Assembly: GCA_963772295.1 (NCBI GenBank)
Contig: CAVYWO010000004.1
Coordinates: forward strand, 310,001-374,000
Direction of reading: 5' to 3'
DNA: 64,000 nucleotides
Source of the DNA: AP-15 sp963772295
GTDB lineage: Bacteria > Pseudomonadota > Alphaproteobacteria > ATCC43930 > CGMCC-115725
Below are positions 8,653 through 16,982 of the stretch, in pieces. The notes below the pieces were generated by a model. That model made no database searches and was not told the DNA's origin. It saw only the letters and a list, made by a program, of their open reading frames with translations. How positions within the stretch are numbered: the first letter of the stretch is position 1; the number at the start of each line of letters is the position of its first letter. The position numbers were made by a program, and so were the translations under genes.

Positions 8653-8770
8653 CTCGTCTCGCCCGGACCAAGTCCGGGCGTCCACGAGAACCGGAAAGGC
8701 TCGGATAGCATTCGCATGGATGGCCGGGCCCGACCCGCGGGTCAGGCCCGCGGGCTAAAGGCCCACCGGC
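8653..8770. repeat. Paired intergenic palindromes
   Basis: GCCCGGAC at 8661-8668 is mirrored by GTCCGGGC at 8672-8679, flanked by CTCGT and ACGAG that extend the stem. Downstream, GACCCGCGGGTC (8732-8743) is a perfect 12-bp palindrome and CCCGCGGG recurs just after it. Both fall in the 268-bp gap between two convergent genes. They resemble dispersed palindromic repeats of alphaproteobacteria; a role as bidirectional terminator is possible but there is no T tract. Confidence 0.55.
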
Positions 8771-8848
8771 CAAGACGAGCGGGAGATGTGACCTCTTGAA
8801 AACGGCCAATTCATTTCAAGTCAGCCGCTAAGGCATCACGCGCCCATC

Positions 8849-9394
8849 CTACCCGTCGATCTCTCGGATCAGATCCTCGGCGCTATAAATCGGCCGATGA
8901 TCGAGGTCGGCGACCCGAGGACCTCGCGCGCGCAGCGAACTCCACTGCTCGCGAATGAAATCCAGCGCATCCCCCAAGGTCGGGAAATCCATAGAGTCCG
9001 CCCAGCTACCGCGATTACCGGGCGAGACCGCCGCCGACACCGGGTTGGTGCGCAGCACCACCGGGCCATAGTGCGGATCGCGCGTCCGATACCGCCGGGC
9101 GTCGAGCTCTTCGGGCGGTACATTGAGCACCGCGGCCAGTTTGCGGTAGGCATCGTCACTGCCGGGTTTGCAATTCGTTTCGATCTCCGCGAGATAGCTG
9201 CTGCCGATCTCGGCTTTTGCGACGAGAGCACGCTGCGACAGGCCGCGCTTTTGCCGCCATACCTTGACTGGGCTGTCGCCATTGAGCAGCCCGGTTGCCT
9301 CCTCCGCCGTCAGATAGTCACGTCGGGCGGCGACGATATGCTCGCTAACAGCGAGCATAGCCCGGGTAACGCCGATTATTCCGCCGCCGGTCAT
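8849..9394 (-). CDS. XRE-family helix-turn-helix protein, antitoxin-like
   Basis: Protein of about 181 residues with a Cro/C1-type helix-turn-helix in its middle (VKVWRQKRGLSQRALVAKAE, followed by IGSSYLAEIE). The preceding TAEEATGLLNGDSP matches the short linker that precedes the HTH in regulators paired with HicB or HigB-type modules. A C-terminal extension of about 80 residues (NPVSAAVSPGNRGSW and onward) is not assignable and may bind a partner. The start is taken as the ATG at 9394, 11 nt after the stop of the HicB gene; the frame is open upstream but runs through that gene. It is probably the DNA-binding autoregulator of the pair. Confidence 0.7.
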   Translation of the reverse strand: MTGGGIIGVTRAMLAVSEHIVAARRDYLTAEEATGLLNGDSPVKVWRQKRGLSQRALVAKAEIGSSYLAEIETNCKPGSDDAYRKLAAVLNVPPEELDARRYRTRDPHYGPVVLRTNPVSAAVSPGNRGSWADSMDFPTLGDALDFIREQWSSLRARGPRVADLDHRPIYSAEDLIREIDG

Positions 9395-9405
9395 GAATCC
9401 TTTGG

Positions 9406-9621
9406 TTACGCCGCTTCGACTTCGACGAACTCCTTGCCGGCCTCGGTCGGGACCGGGTCGCCGGCGTCGCGGCAGTCCTCGACACACAGTTCGATCGCTT
9501 CGCGGATGTTCGCCAGAGCCTCTACGCGCGTGTCCCCCTGGCTTACGCATCCCGGCAGGACCGGGACACTGACGACGTAGCCGCCATCGGATTCCCGTCC
9601 CAGTACCACCGTATAGAGCAC
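9406..9621 (-). CDS. HicB-family antitoxin-like protein
   Basis: Short protein of 71 residues with the HicB partial RNase-H fold signature: YTVVLGRESDGGYVVSVP, then PGCVSQGDTRVEALANIREA. It probably starts at the GTG at 9621, because upstream residues in the same open frame belong to a transposase remnant. HicB proteins normally bind and neutralise the HicA mRNA interferase, and usually carry or accompany a DNA-binding domain. Here the XRE gene follows after 11 nt, but no HicA-like double-stranded RNA-binding protein with its catalytic His is seen on either side. Either the toxin was lost when insertion sequences landed upstream, or this is a HicB-XRE pair that works without HicA. Confidence 0.72.
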   Translation of the reverse strand: MLYTVVLGRESDGGYVVSVPVLPGCVSQGDTRVEALANIREAIELCVEDCRDAGDPVPTEAGKEFVEVEAA

Positions 9622-9659
9622 CAGTCCCTCGGTTCGACCGCCCGAGCCTCGATCTTTGT

Positions 9660-9820
9660 ATCTTATTCCCTGACGCCAGGCCGTCGATAGCGAGGCCGGC
9701 AGGGTGCGCCGGCGCAGCGCCACCTGCCGCGCCACCGCACCGGGCGCAAAGCTGGCGGCAACGACCGCGGCCTTCTCTTCAGCCGACCACCGACGCCGGC
9801 GCGGCGTGCCGGGTAGCGTC
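9660..9820 (-). mobile_element. Transposase OrfA N-terminal remnant (IS66/IS3-like)
   Basis: On the minus strand the frame reads PRRRRWSAEEKAAVVAASFA followed by PGAVARQVALRR, the start of the small helix-turn-helix protein OrfA of IS66-type elements. It is open from a TGA near 9833 and runs without a stop into the HicB frame, so the remnant is fused in frame upstream of the antitoxin-like gene. Only the first 40 or so residues are recognisable; the rest of the element is gone. Family assignment is from memory of the motif, not from alignment. Confidence 0.5.
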
Positions 9821-9900
9821 CGGAAGGTTCAGCAAAATACGCTGAAGCGAATGGTCACGGTATGCGGGTGATTTGGCAGTCACCGGATCCTTTGGCGAGG

Positions 9901-10056
9901 ATGCATACCATGACCGAGAAGAAGGGTAAGTCTGGGACGGTCGACGTGAAAGCGCTTTTGGCGGGGGACGAGGAGTTCCTCCGGGCGCTGGTGCGGACGG
10001 CCTTGCAAGAGGTCCTTGAAGTGGAAGTGGCCGAGGCGCTGGGGGCCGAGCCCAGG
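9901..10056 (+). mobile_element. IS256-family transposase N-terminal fragment
   Basis: The frame starting MTEKKGKSGTVDVKALLAGD, then EEFLRALVRTALQEVLEVE and VAEALGAE, is the N-terminus of a Mutator/IS256-type DDE transposase. The similarity ends abruptly after about 50 residues (near 10056), so the catalytic domain is missing. The upstream 60 nt may contain the left end of the element, abutting the IS66-like remnant. Non-functional. Confidence 0.7.
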
Positions 10057-10164
10057 TGGCGGATCTCCGCTCCGCGTCACAGAAGGCGCGATTGGCGGTC
10101 GCTTCGCTCTCGGGTGACCCGGCGAGCGCTTGCGCTCTGGCTCTCTCCTGCACCGCCGCTACGA

Positions 10165-10368
10165 TCAAAGGGTGCTGACCACGCGGCCGCGGAACAGGCT
10201 TTGCGACAACGCGATCTTGGCGGCGGTTGGCGAGGCCATCGCGACTTTGGCGCCGGTCGGCGGCCGGGCTTCCTCCGCCTGCGCTCGCTCAAGCGCATCG
10301 CGTCGGCGGGCGATCACGGCTCGTTCCCGGTCGAACTCAGTCAGCCGGTTTCTTAGAACCGAAATCTC
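10165..10368 (-). pseudogene. N-terminal remnant of a TOTE-system primase-helicase gene
   Basis: The minus-strand frame contains a Leu/Arg-rich helix (LRNRLTEFDRERAVIARRRD), a Pro linker and the segment SPTAAKIALSQSLFRGR. AAKIxLFxSLFRGR immediately before the archaeo-eukaryotic primase domain is the N-terminal signature of DEAD/DEAH helicases fused to a TOTE conflict-system primase. Here the frame ends with VVSTL and a stop right after LFRGR, so only about 65 residues remain and the primase, helicase and nuclease parts are absent. The family is a predicted anti-phage or anti-mobile-element system. The call rests on a short motif and should be treated as probable. Confidence 0.5.
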
Positions 10369-10937
10369 GCGAAGGGTATGGCCCCTGTCGGCGATCGGCA
10401 AAAAGCGGAGCGGCGACGCGGCGCGTCTGGATCGACCGCGCCGAGGATGCGCGTCCGGTTGGCGCATCCCTCGGCCGGCCGCTATTGCCTGGCTCGCGGC
10501 AAGCCGCCCGCCGGCCCTCCGCCTGACCTGACCGCCGCTTTGACACCGAAGCGGTGTTTCATTGGCCTTCTCGCATCAACCCGTCAGTGCAGGTTTGAAT
10601 TAATCAGCAGGTTGCCGAAGGCGTCCCGAAAATCCATCACCCCGCGCAGGTCCGCCGCATTCGATGATGTGCTGGTCATCGTGCACGAGTAAGCCATTGT
10701 GGGGAAACGCCGGCGGCAATGGCACACAGCGTCCCCGGAATCAAACGTGGACAAGCAGTTGATCCGGTGGTCGTCCCCAGCTGGTCGCGGATTACCAGAG
10801 ACCTGACCGTCACCGCAGTTGTCCCGCACGGGGCCCTGGCCCAGGAAAGCAGCCGGTCCAGCATCGTCGATCCCGATCGCGCTCGCCCTGCCGATCGTGC
10901 CGGAGCATACTGGCGGCCGGTGCAATGGAGGGGTCGA
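10369..10937. other. Non-coding or unrecognised mosaic DNA
   Basis: Between the primase-helicase relic and coaBC I see no frame with a convincing protein signature. A plus-strand frame upstream of coaBC is open to 10719 but the first 73 codons lack coenzyme A enzyme similarity. A minus-strand frame ending near 10584 finishes with FRDAFGNLLINSNLH, faintly like a glyoxalase-fold C-terminus, but is too short to call. Probably junction debris from insertions. Confidence 0.5.
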
Positions 10938-12149
10938 TTGCTCGAAGGTAGACGCATCCTGCTGGTCATTTCGGGCGGCATCGCTGCTTATAAGAGCCTC
11001 GACCTCATTCGCCGGCTGCGCGAGCGCGGCGCCGCGGTACGCTGCATCATGACCGCGGCGGCCAGGCAGTTCGTGACCCCGCTGTCGGTTGCCGCGTTGA
11101 GCGAAGACAAGGTCTATGACGACCTCTGGTCGCTGACCGACGAGAGCGAGATGGGGCATATCCGCCTATCGCGCGAGGCCGATCTCCTCGTCGTGGCGCC
11201 GGCCAGCGCCGATCTGATCGCGCGGATCGCGATAGGGTTGGCCGACGACCTGGCGACCACGGCGCTGCTCGCCTCCGACAAGCGGATCCTGCTGGCGCCG
11301 ACGATGAATTTGGCGATGTGGGCGCATCCGGCGACCCAGGCGAACCTTGCGACCCTGGCGGCCCGGGGCGTCGTGCGGGTTGGACCGGGCTCGGGCGAGC
11401 TCGCCTGCGGCGAGGTCGGCTCGGGCCGGATGGCCGAGCCGCTCGAGATCGTCGCGGCAATCGAGCGGATGCTCGCCGGCGATCGGCGCCTCGCCGGCCG
11501 TAGGGCGCTGGTGACCAGCGGTCCGACGCGCGAGCCGATCGATCCGGTTCGCTACATCTCGAACCATTCCTCCGGCAAACAGGGCCACGCAATCGCGGAC
11601 GCGCTCGCGGCCCTCGGCGCCGACACGGTGTTGGTCTCGGGACCGACCCAGGAGCCGCCGCCCTTCGGCGTCAGGCTGGTGGCGGTCGAGACTGCGTTGG
11701 AAATGCTCGCCGCCTGCGAAGCTGCACTCCCGGTCGATGTCGCGGTGATGGCCGCGGCGGTCGCCGATTGGCGGGTCGAGACCGTGGCCCGGAGCAAGCT
11801 GAAGAAGGACGGCGGCGGCCCGCCGCTGCTTCGCCTCACCGAGAACCCCGACATTCTTGCCACGATCGCCCGCCGCGGCAACGACCGGCCGGCTCTCGTC
11901 GTCGGTTTCGCGGCCGAGACCGACGACATCCTCGACAACGCCCGCGACAAGCGCATGCGCAAGGGCTGCGACTGGATCCTCGCCAACGACGTCTCGGCCA
12001 GTGCCGGCACTTTTGGCGGTGACCGCAACACGATCCGTCTGGTTGGCGCCGACGGCGTCGAAGACTGGCCGACGATGACCAAGCGCGAGGTCGCCGCCCG
12101 GCTTGCGGGGCGGATCGCGGAATGGCTCGTCACCCGGAGCCGGCGATGA
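10938..12149 (+). CDS. coaBC: Bifunctional phosphopantothenoylcysteine decarboxylase/phosphopantothenate-cysteine ligase
   Basis: Two-domain enzyme of 403 residues making 4'-phosphopantetheine for coenzyme A. The N-terminal flavoprotein decarboxylase (about 1-185) has ISGGIAAYKSLDLI, the catalytic-His strand GHIRLSREADLLVV, APTMN, and the active-site Cys in GELACGEVGSGRM. The C-terminal synthetase (about 190-400) has LVTSGPTREPIDPVRYISNH, SSGKQG, AAAVADWR, the KxKK strand RSKLKKDGG and ENPDILA. The start is a TTG at 10938 because GGAGGGG sits 5 nt before it; no ATG fits this frame closer to the domain. It is followed 49 nt later by the Rrf2 gene. Confidence 0.95.
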   Translation: MLEGRRILLVISGGIAAYKSLDLIRRLRERGAAVRCIMTAAARQFVTPLSVAALSEDKVYDDLWSLTDESEMGHIRLSREADLLVVAPASADLIARIAIGLADDLATTALLASDKRILLAPTMNLAMWAHPATQANLATLAARGVVRVGPGSGELACGEVGSGRMAEPLEIVAAIERMLAGDRRLAGRRALVTSGPTREPIDPVRYISNHSSGKQGHAIADALAALGADTVLVSGPTQEPPPFGVRLVAVETALEMLAACEAALPVDVAVMAAAVADWRVETVARSKLKKDGGGPPLLRLTENPDILATIARRGNDRPALVVGFAAETDDILDNARDKRMRKGCDWILANDVSASAGTFGGDRNTIRLVGADGVEDWPTMTKREVAARLAGRIAEWLVTRSRR

Positions 12150-12198
12150 CGGCCGAATTCACGGCTCCGGGCCGGACCTCCGAGGCGAAGCGCGCGAC

Positions 12199-12654
12199 AT
12201 GGTGCGGCTGACCAAAAAATTGTTGTTCGCGATCGAGGCGGTGCTCGACATCGCCTATAATGGCGGTGCGGCGCCGGTGCGTTCGGCGGAGATAACGGAG
12301 CGCCAGCAGATCCCGCGCCGCTACCTCGAACCGGTGCTGCAGGAATTGGTGCGCAACGGCATTCTGCTCGGCATCCGCGGGCCCGCCGGCGGCTATCGTC
12401 TCGGGCGCGAGCGGCAGCGGATCAGCCTGGGCGATATCGTGCGCACCGTGCAGGGATTGGAAACAGCCGAGGACCCGATCAGCGATCCCTCCGGGAGCGC
12501 CCTCGGCCATCAAGTCGTGCGGCCGCTGTGGATCGACCTTCGCCATGAGATGATGCGGCGGCTCGACGGACTGTCGCTGGAGGATCTGTGCAGCCGCGCC
12601 TATGGCGCCGGCATCGGCGGGCGCACCCCCGAGGGCGGCGAATTCGACATCTAA
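12199..12654 (+). CDS. Rrf2-family transcriptional regulator, CymR-like
   Basis: Winged-helix regulator of 151 residues. The N-terminal HTH reads RLTKKLLFAIEAVLDIAYNG and ITERQQIPRRYLEPVLQEL, followed by the wing RGPAGGYRLGRERQRISLGD. The three-cysteine cluster that holds iron-sulfur in IscR and NsrR is absent; the only Cys lies in DLCSRAYG near the C-terminus. This places it with the cluster-free CymR/CysR branch, which senses cysteine supply through cysteine synthase. The cysK gene begins 51 nt downstream, which supports that role. The start is the ATG at 12199; the open frame upstream overlaps coaBC and lacks similarity. Confidence 0.85.
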   Translation: MVRLTKKLLFAIEAVLDIAYNGGAAPVRSAEITERQQIPRRYLEPVLQELVRNGILLGIRGPAGGYRLGRERQRISLGDIVRTVQGLETAEDPISDPSGSALGHQVVRPLWIDLRHEMMRRLDGLSLEDLCSRAYGAGIGGRTPEGGEFDI

Positions 12655-12704
12655 ACGGCGCCGATGCCGGATCATTGACAAGAAAACACTTGGAGAAGTC
12701 TCAA

Positions 12705-13682
12705 ATGGACAGCCTCCGCTCGCACCGACCGGCGAGCGCCGAGTTTCGCGGCCGGATCTACGACAGCATCACCGAGACGATCGGCGCGACACCGCTGGTG
12801 CGCATCGATCGGCTCGCGCGGCAGGCCGAAGCCGGGGCCGAGATCCTCGGCAAATGCGAATTCTTCAACCCGCTCGGCTCGGTGAAGGACCGCATCGGGG
12901 TGTCGATGATCGCCGCCGCCGAAGCCGCCGGGCGGATCGGGCCCGGAACCGTGTTGATCGAGCCGACCTCCGGCAACACCGGCATCGCGCTCGCCTTTGT
13001 CTGCGCCGCCAAGGGCTACCGGCTGATCCTGACGATGCCGGACAGCATGTCGGTGGAACGGCGCAAGATGCTGCTGCTGCTCGGTGCCGAGCTCGAGCTG
13101 ACGCCGGCCGCAGAAGGCATGAAGGGGGCCATCGCCAAGGCCGAGCAAATCGCCAAATCCTTGCCCGACGCCTTCATCCCGCAGCAATTCCGCAACCCGG
13201 CCAACCCCGAAATCCACCGCCGCACCACCGCCGAGGAGATCTGGAAGGATACCGACGGCAAGGTCGATGCGGTGGTCAGCGGGGTCGGAACCGGCGGCAC
13301 CTTGACCGGGGTCGGCTCGGTGCTGAAGCCGCGCCGGCCGGGGCTCAAGATGATAGCGGTCGAGCCCGAGGACAGCGCCGTGCTGTCCGGCGGGCCACCG
13401 GGGTCGCACCGGATCCAGGGCATCGGCGCCGGTTTCATTCCCGAGGTCCTCGACACCGGCCTGATCGACGAGGTCGTCCGCATCGGCAACGAGACCGCCT
13501 TTCGCACGGCGCGCGCGGCGGCGCGTCTCGAGGGTCTCCCGGTCGGGATCTCCTCGGGTGCGGCGCTGGCCGCCGCACTCGAAGTCGGCAGGCGCCCCGA
13601 GATGGCGGGCAAGACCATTGTCGTGGTCCTGCCGAGCTTTGCCGAGCGGTACCTGTCGACGGCACTGTTCGACGGGCTCTGA
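12705..13682 (+). CDS. cysK: Cysteine synthase A (O-acetylserine sulfhydrylase)
   Basis: PLP-dependent enzyme of 325 residues converting O-acetylserine and sulfide to cysteine. It shows TIGATPLVRIDRL, the PLP-lysine motif NPLGSVKDRIG (Lys at about residue 60), the substrate loop PTSGNTGIALA, the phosphate-binding loop GVGTGGTLTGVG and a late SSGAA. TTGGAGAAG precedes the ATG at 12705. It sits between an Rrf2 regulator of the CymR type and a MoeB/ThiF-like adenylyltransferase, giving a compact sulfur-assimilation cluster. Length and motifs are those of an intact CysK; a CysM function with thiocarboxylate donors is a less likely alternative, though the adjacent adenylyltransferase makes it worth considering. 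Confidence 0.94.
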   Translation: MDSLRSHRPASAEFRGRIYDSITETIGATPLVRIDRLARQAEAGAEILGKCEFFNPLGSVKDRIGVSMIAAAEAAGRIGPGTVLIEPTSGNTGIALAFVCAAKGYRLILTMPDSMSVERRKMLLLLGAELELTPAAEGMKGAIAKAEQIAKSLPDAFIPQQFRNPANPEIHRRTTAEEIWKDTDGKVDAVVSGVGTGGTLTGVGSVLKPRRPGLKMIAVEPEDSAVLSGGPPGSHRIQGIGAGFIPEVLDTGLIDEVVRIGNETAFRTARAAARLEGLPVGISSGAALAAALEVGRRPEMAGKTIVVVLPSFAERYLSTALFDGL

Positions 13683-13693
13683 GGAGCGCCGCG

Positions 13694-14473
13694 ATGGAAT
13701 TCAGCGACGAGCAGCTTCAGCGCTATGCCCGCCACCTGATCCTCGACGAGGTCGGCGAGGAGGGCCAGGCGCGGCTGCTCCAGTCCCGCGTCCTCGTCGT
13801 CGGCGCCGGCGGGCTCGGTTCGCCGGTCCTGCTCTATCTCGCGGCCGCCGGCGTCGGCACCATCGGGATCGTCGACAACGACCGGGTCGATCTGACCAAC
13901 CTGCAGCGCCAGATCGTCCACGCCACCCCTCGGGTCGGCGCGCTCAAGGTCGAGAGTGCGCGCGCGGCCTTGCTGGCGATCAATCCCGAGGTGCGGGTCG
14001 AAACCCATGCCGCGCGGCTCGGGCCGGAGAACGCGGCGGCGCTGATCGGCGGCTACGATCTGGTCGCCGACGGCAGCGACAATTTCGCCACGCGCTATCT
14101 GTTGACCGATTGCTGCTGCCGCCTGCGCAAGCCGCTCGTCGCCGCGGCATTGTCGCCGTTCGAGGGCCAGATCTCGACCTTCCGGCCCTATCTCGGCGCC
14201 GGCCATCCTTGCTATCGCTGCCTGTTCCGCGAGCCGCCGCCGCCCGACCTCGTCCCGCGCTGCGCCGAGGCCGGGATCTTGGGCGCCGTCGCCGGGGTGC
14301 TCGGCTGCCTGCAGGCGGTCGAGGTGCTGAAGGAGTTGCTGGGCCTCGGCGACGGCCTCGACGGCACCCTCCTCATCTACGACGCGCTGCGCGCCCGGTT
14401 GCATCCGATCCGCATCGCCAAGGATCCGGACTGCCCGACCTGTGCGGCTCCCGCATTCGCCGCCGCGCGCTGA
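13694..14473 (+). CDS. moeB: HesA/MoeB/ThiF-family adenylyltransferase
   Basis: E1-like enzyme of 259 residues that adenylates the C-terminal glycine of a ubiquitin-like sulfur carrier (MoaD, ThiS or a cysteine-synthesis carrier). It has FSDEQLQRYARHLIL at the start, the nucleotide loop VVGAGGLGSPVLLYLA, the Arg finger region NLQRQIVH, and two zinc CxxC pairs (CYRC near 173 and CPTC near 251). No rhodanese domain follows. GAGGAG precedes the ATG at 13694, 11 nt after cysK. Sequence alone does not decide between molybdopterin, thiamine and cysteine pathways; the cysK neighbour is the only hint. The symbol is a family label. Confidence 0.85.
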   Translation: MEFSDEQLQRYARHLILDEVGEEGQARLLQSRVLVVGAGGLGSPVLLYLAAAGVGTIGIVDNDRVDLTNLQRQIVHATPRVGALKVESARAALLAINPEVRVETHAARLGPENAAALIGGYDLVADGSDNFATRYLLTDCCCRLRKPLVAAALSPFEGQISTFRPYLGAGHPCYRCLFREPPPPDLVPRCAEAGILGAVAGVLGCLQAVEVLKELLGLGDGLDGTLLIYDALRARLHPIRIAKDPDCPTCAAPAFAAAR

Positions 14474-14492
14474 GCTGCGCGGGTCGAACCGG

Positions 14493-15894
14493 CTACGCCG
14501 TCGGCCGGATGTTCTGGTTCAGGCGGAAGAGGTTTTCGGGATCGTATTTGTTCTTCAAGGCGACGAGCCGCTGATAGCTTTGGCTGCTGCTGTAGGCCGC
14601 CCGCAGCCGCGTCCCCTCCTCGGCATCGAGGTGGTTGACATAGACCGTCCCCGCAGCGAAAGGCTCGACCGCAGTCCAGAAGGCGCGCGTCCACTCATAT
14701 GGTCGGCGGTCTCGCCGCGATCCTGCCATTGCGAGATGACGTCGTAATCCCACTGGTCGTCGCGCAGCCCAAAGGCGGTCGCCTCGGGGTCGACCCGGGT
14801 GGCCGCACCATGGACATGAAAGAACCCGACCATCGACATCGGCGAACGCATCGTGCCGGCGCGATCGATGAGGACATCGAGCGCGTCGTCGCCGAGCTGT
14901 TTGAGGAAACTCGACTTCCAATAGCGCTGCACGCCGCCATAGGGAAAGGCGGCGTCCAACATCGTGTTCAGCGCGACATAGGACATCGGCGCGATCGAGT
15001 CGGCGAGCGGCGCGCCGAACTTGCGTACCGGCGCCACCAGCTTTTCGCCCTCGGCGAGGTCGCCGATATGGCCGACGACGACGGCGACGACCGGGTCGCC
15101 CTCGGCCGAGGTCATCAGCGCGGCAAAGGCGGTCAGCGCGTCGGGACAAGCGCGCGCGTAGTCGCGGTAGAAGCGCAGCACCGCCGGCGCCTCCGCCCTC
15201 GGATAGAGGACCATGCCGGCCAATACCGGGCCGACCGGATGCAGCCGATACTCGAACGAGGTGACGACGCCAAAATTGCCCCCGCCGCCGCGCAGCCCCC
15301 AGAACAGCTCCGGGTTCTCGTCGGCACTTGCCGTCAGCAGCCGGCCGCCGGCGGTGACGATGTCGGCCGAAACGAGGTTGTCGCAGCTGAGCCCGTGCTT
15401 GCCCATCAGCCAGCCGAGGCCGCCGCCCAAGGTGAGACCGGCGATGCCGGTGGTCGAGACCACCCCGCCGGTGCTGGCCAGGCCGAAGGCCTGCGTCTCG
15501 CGGTTGTACTCGCCCCAGGTGAGCCCCGCCTCGGCGCGCGCCGTGCGCCGCACCGGATCGACCCGGATGCCCTTCATCGGCGACAGGTCGATCATCAGCC
15601 CGCGCTCGCAGACGGCGTTGCCGGTGATGTTGTGGCCGCCGCCCTTCACCGAGACGAGGAGATCCTGGTCGCGGGCGAAATTGACGGCGCAAACGACATC
15701 GGCGGGCCCGGCACAGCGCGCGATCAGCGCCGGGCGGCGGTCGATCATCCCGTTCCACACCCCCGGGCATCGTCATAGCCGGGGGCGCCGGGACGCAGCA
15801 GATTGCCGCGAAAGCCGGCCTCGAACGCGGCGAGGGCCGCCGCCTCAACGACCCTATCCGCACCGTCTCTGGTCACTGCGTTCAGCGCCGCCAT
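14493..15894 (-). pseudogene. FAD-linked oxidoreductase (BBE type), two frameshifts
   Basis: Relative of 6-hydroxynicotine oxidase and berberine-bridge enzymes. The FAD domain has SVKGGGHNITGNAV, whose His is the usual covalent flavin site, STTGIAGLTLGGGLGWLMG and GLSCDNLVSA; the C-terminal BBE segment ends YDPENLFRLNQNIRPTA. The frame breaks twice. Near 15755 the N-terminal piece ending PGYDDARG shifts into MWNGMIDRRP, and near 14698 the frame leaves WQDRGETAD and must shift to read PYEWTRAFWT. Each is explained by loss of one C. The intact-looking partial copy at 16729-16884 keeps the base missing at the first site (DDARRVWNGVID). Enzyme substrate unknown. Confidence 0.85.
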
Positions 15895-15996
15895 ATTGCC
15901 CCCCGCGAGGGTTTCCGGCATCGCCGAGACGGCGATGCCGGTAGAGCTCGTGCCTACACGACGGTCGTGGCGCCAAGCGGGCACACCGCGAAGCGC

Positions 15997-16503
15997 TCAA
16001 GGCGAAGTCTCGACCGAGCCGTTGGCGATCCAGGGGGTCCCGGTCACGGGCACCGTGATCAGAAACGCAACGCCGTTCGCCAGTTTGCAGGTCGCGGTCC
16101 TCGTGCTGACCGAACCGATGAAGCTGGCGCCGCCTTGGGCGTCCAAGGTTACCGCCGAAGAAGGAATCACCGTCGGCTTCTTCGCGGACGGATTGCAGAC
16201 CAAGGTCCCCTGTACCGAGGTGACCGGGCCGGGTGTGCCGATCGAATTGCCGCCGGCGAGGACGAGCCCGCTCACGTAGAAGGCCATGAGCGAGTTCGTC
16301 AAATCGACGGTTGCGTGGCCGCCCGATGTCGACCAAGGAAAGCCACCCCCGGTGATCCCGCCGACCACGCTGCCGGGCACGATTATTCCGGTGATCCTGT
16401 CCCAAGTCACGATGGTGGGGGTGACAGCCTGGGCCACGTTGGCGGCGGAGAAGACGCTCAGAAACAACGCGCCGCCGATGACCGTTTTACCGAGTGCCTT
16501 CAT
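15997..16503 (-). CDS. Secreted protein of unknown function
   Basis: Protein of 168 residues with a clear Sec signal peptide: MKALGKTVIGGALFLSVFSA, then ANVAQA with cleavage expected around residue 26. The mature part is Gly/Thr/Val-rich, likely beta-structured, with two cysteines (GTLVCNPSA and TATCKLANG) that could form a disulfide. GGAGGG lies 7 nt before the ATG. It has no family signature that I recognise. It is flanked by the broken FAD oxidoreductase and a truncated copy of that gene's 5' end, so it may have been captured in, or have caused, a local duplication. Confidence 0.75.
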   Translation of the reverse strand: MKALGKTVIGGALFLSVFSAANVAQAVTPTIVTWDRITGIIVPGSVVGGITGGGFPWSTSGGHATVDLTNSLMAFYVSGLVLAGGNSIGTPGPVTSVQGTLVCNPSAKKPTVIPSSAVTLDAQGGASFIGSVSTRTATCKLANGVAFLITVPVTGTPWIANGSVETSP

Positions 16504-16728
16504 GGGATCCCTCCAGATAGAGAATAGAGAAAAGGAGCATCCCGCACAGGCAATAGCTGCCCGACCTTTAGCCGGCGATGGCCCTCGCCGGGTACTTATT
16601 ATCCCGCAAATCGGTCTCGCCGTCAACCTCCCGCTTCGAGAGCTGCTTTTGCTTCGCTTTCGGGGGCAAAACCCCGGGTGATTACAGCGCGGCGAGCCGG
16701 CCAGCTCAGGCGGCCGCCGGCGCGGCGC

Positions 16729-16884
16729 GTCGATCACCCCATTCCACACCCGCCGGGCATCGTCACAGCCGGGGGCGCCGGGGCGCAGCAGCGTGCCGCG
16801 AAAGCGGGCCTCGAACGCGGCGAGAGTTGCGTCCGCGACGACCCGATCGGCACCGTCTTTGGTGACCGCGCGCAGTCCCGTCAT
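16729..16884 (-). pseudogene. Truncated second copy of FAD oxidoreductase 5' end
   Basis: A minus-strand frame beginning at the ATG at 16884, with GGGGAGGAAG before it, reads MTGLRAVTKDGADRVVADA and continues to GAPGCDDARRVWNGVID. This matches the N-terminal 50 residues of the gene at 14493-15894 closely. The similarity stops near 16729 and the frame runs into unrelated sequence. It is a partial direct duplication about 990 bp from the first copy, and it preserves the base that the longer copy has lost. Confidence 0.75.
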
Positions 16885-16982
16885 GACTTCCTCCCCGCCG
16901 GCGCGGCGGCTACGGCAACCCCCTGCGCCAGCGGGCAGGGATTAATGACGCCGAGCGCCGCGCGGTCACCGGCAGGCGCGCT

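Noticed and set aside
10584..11159. Minus-strand frame upstream of and overlapping coaBC
   Set aside because: The last 20 residues vaguely resemble a glyoxalase end but the rest is antisense to coaBC.
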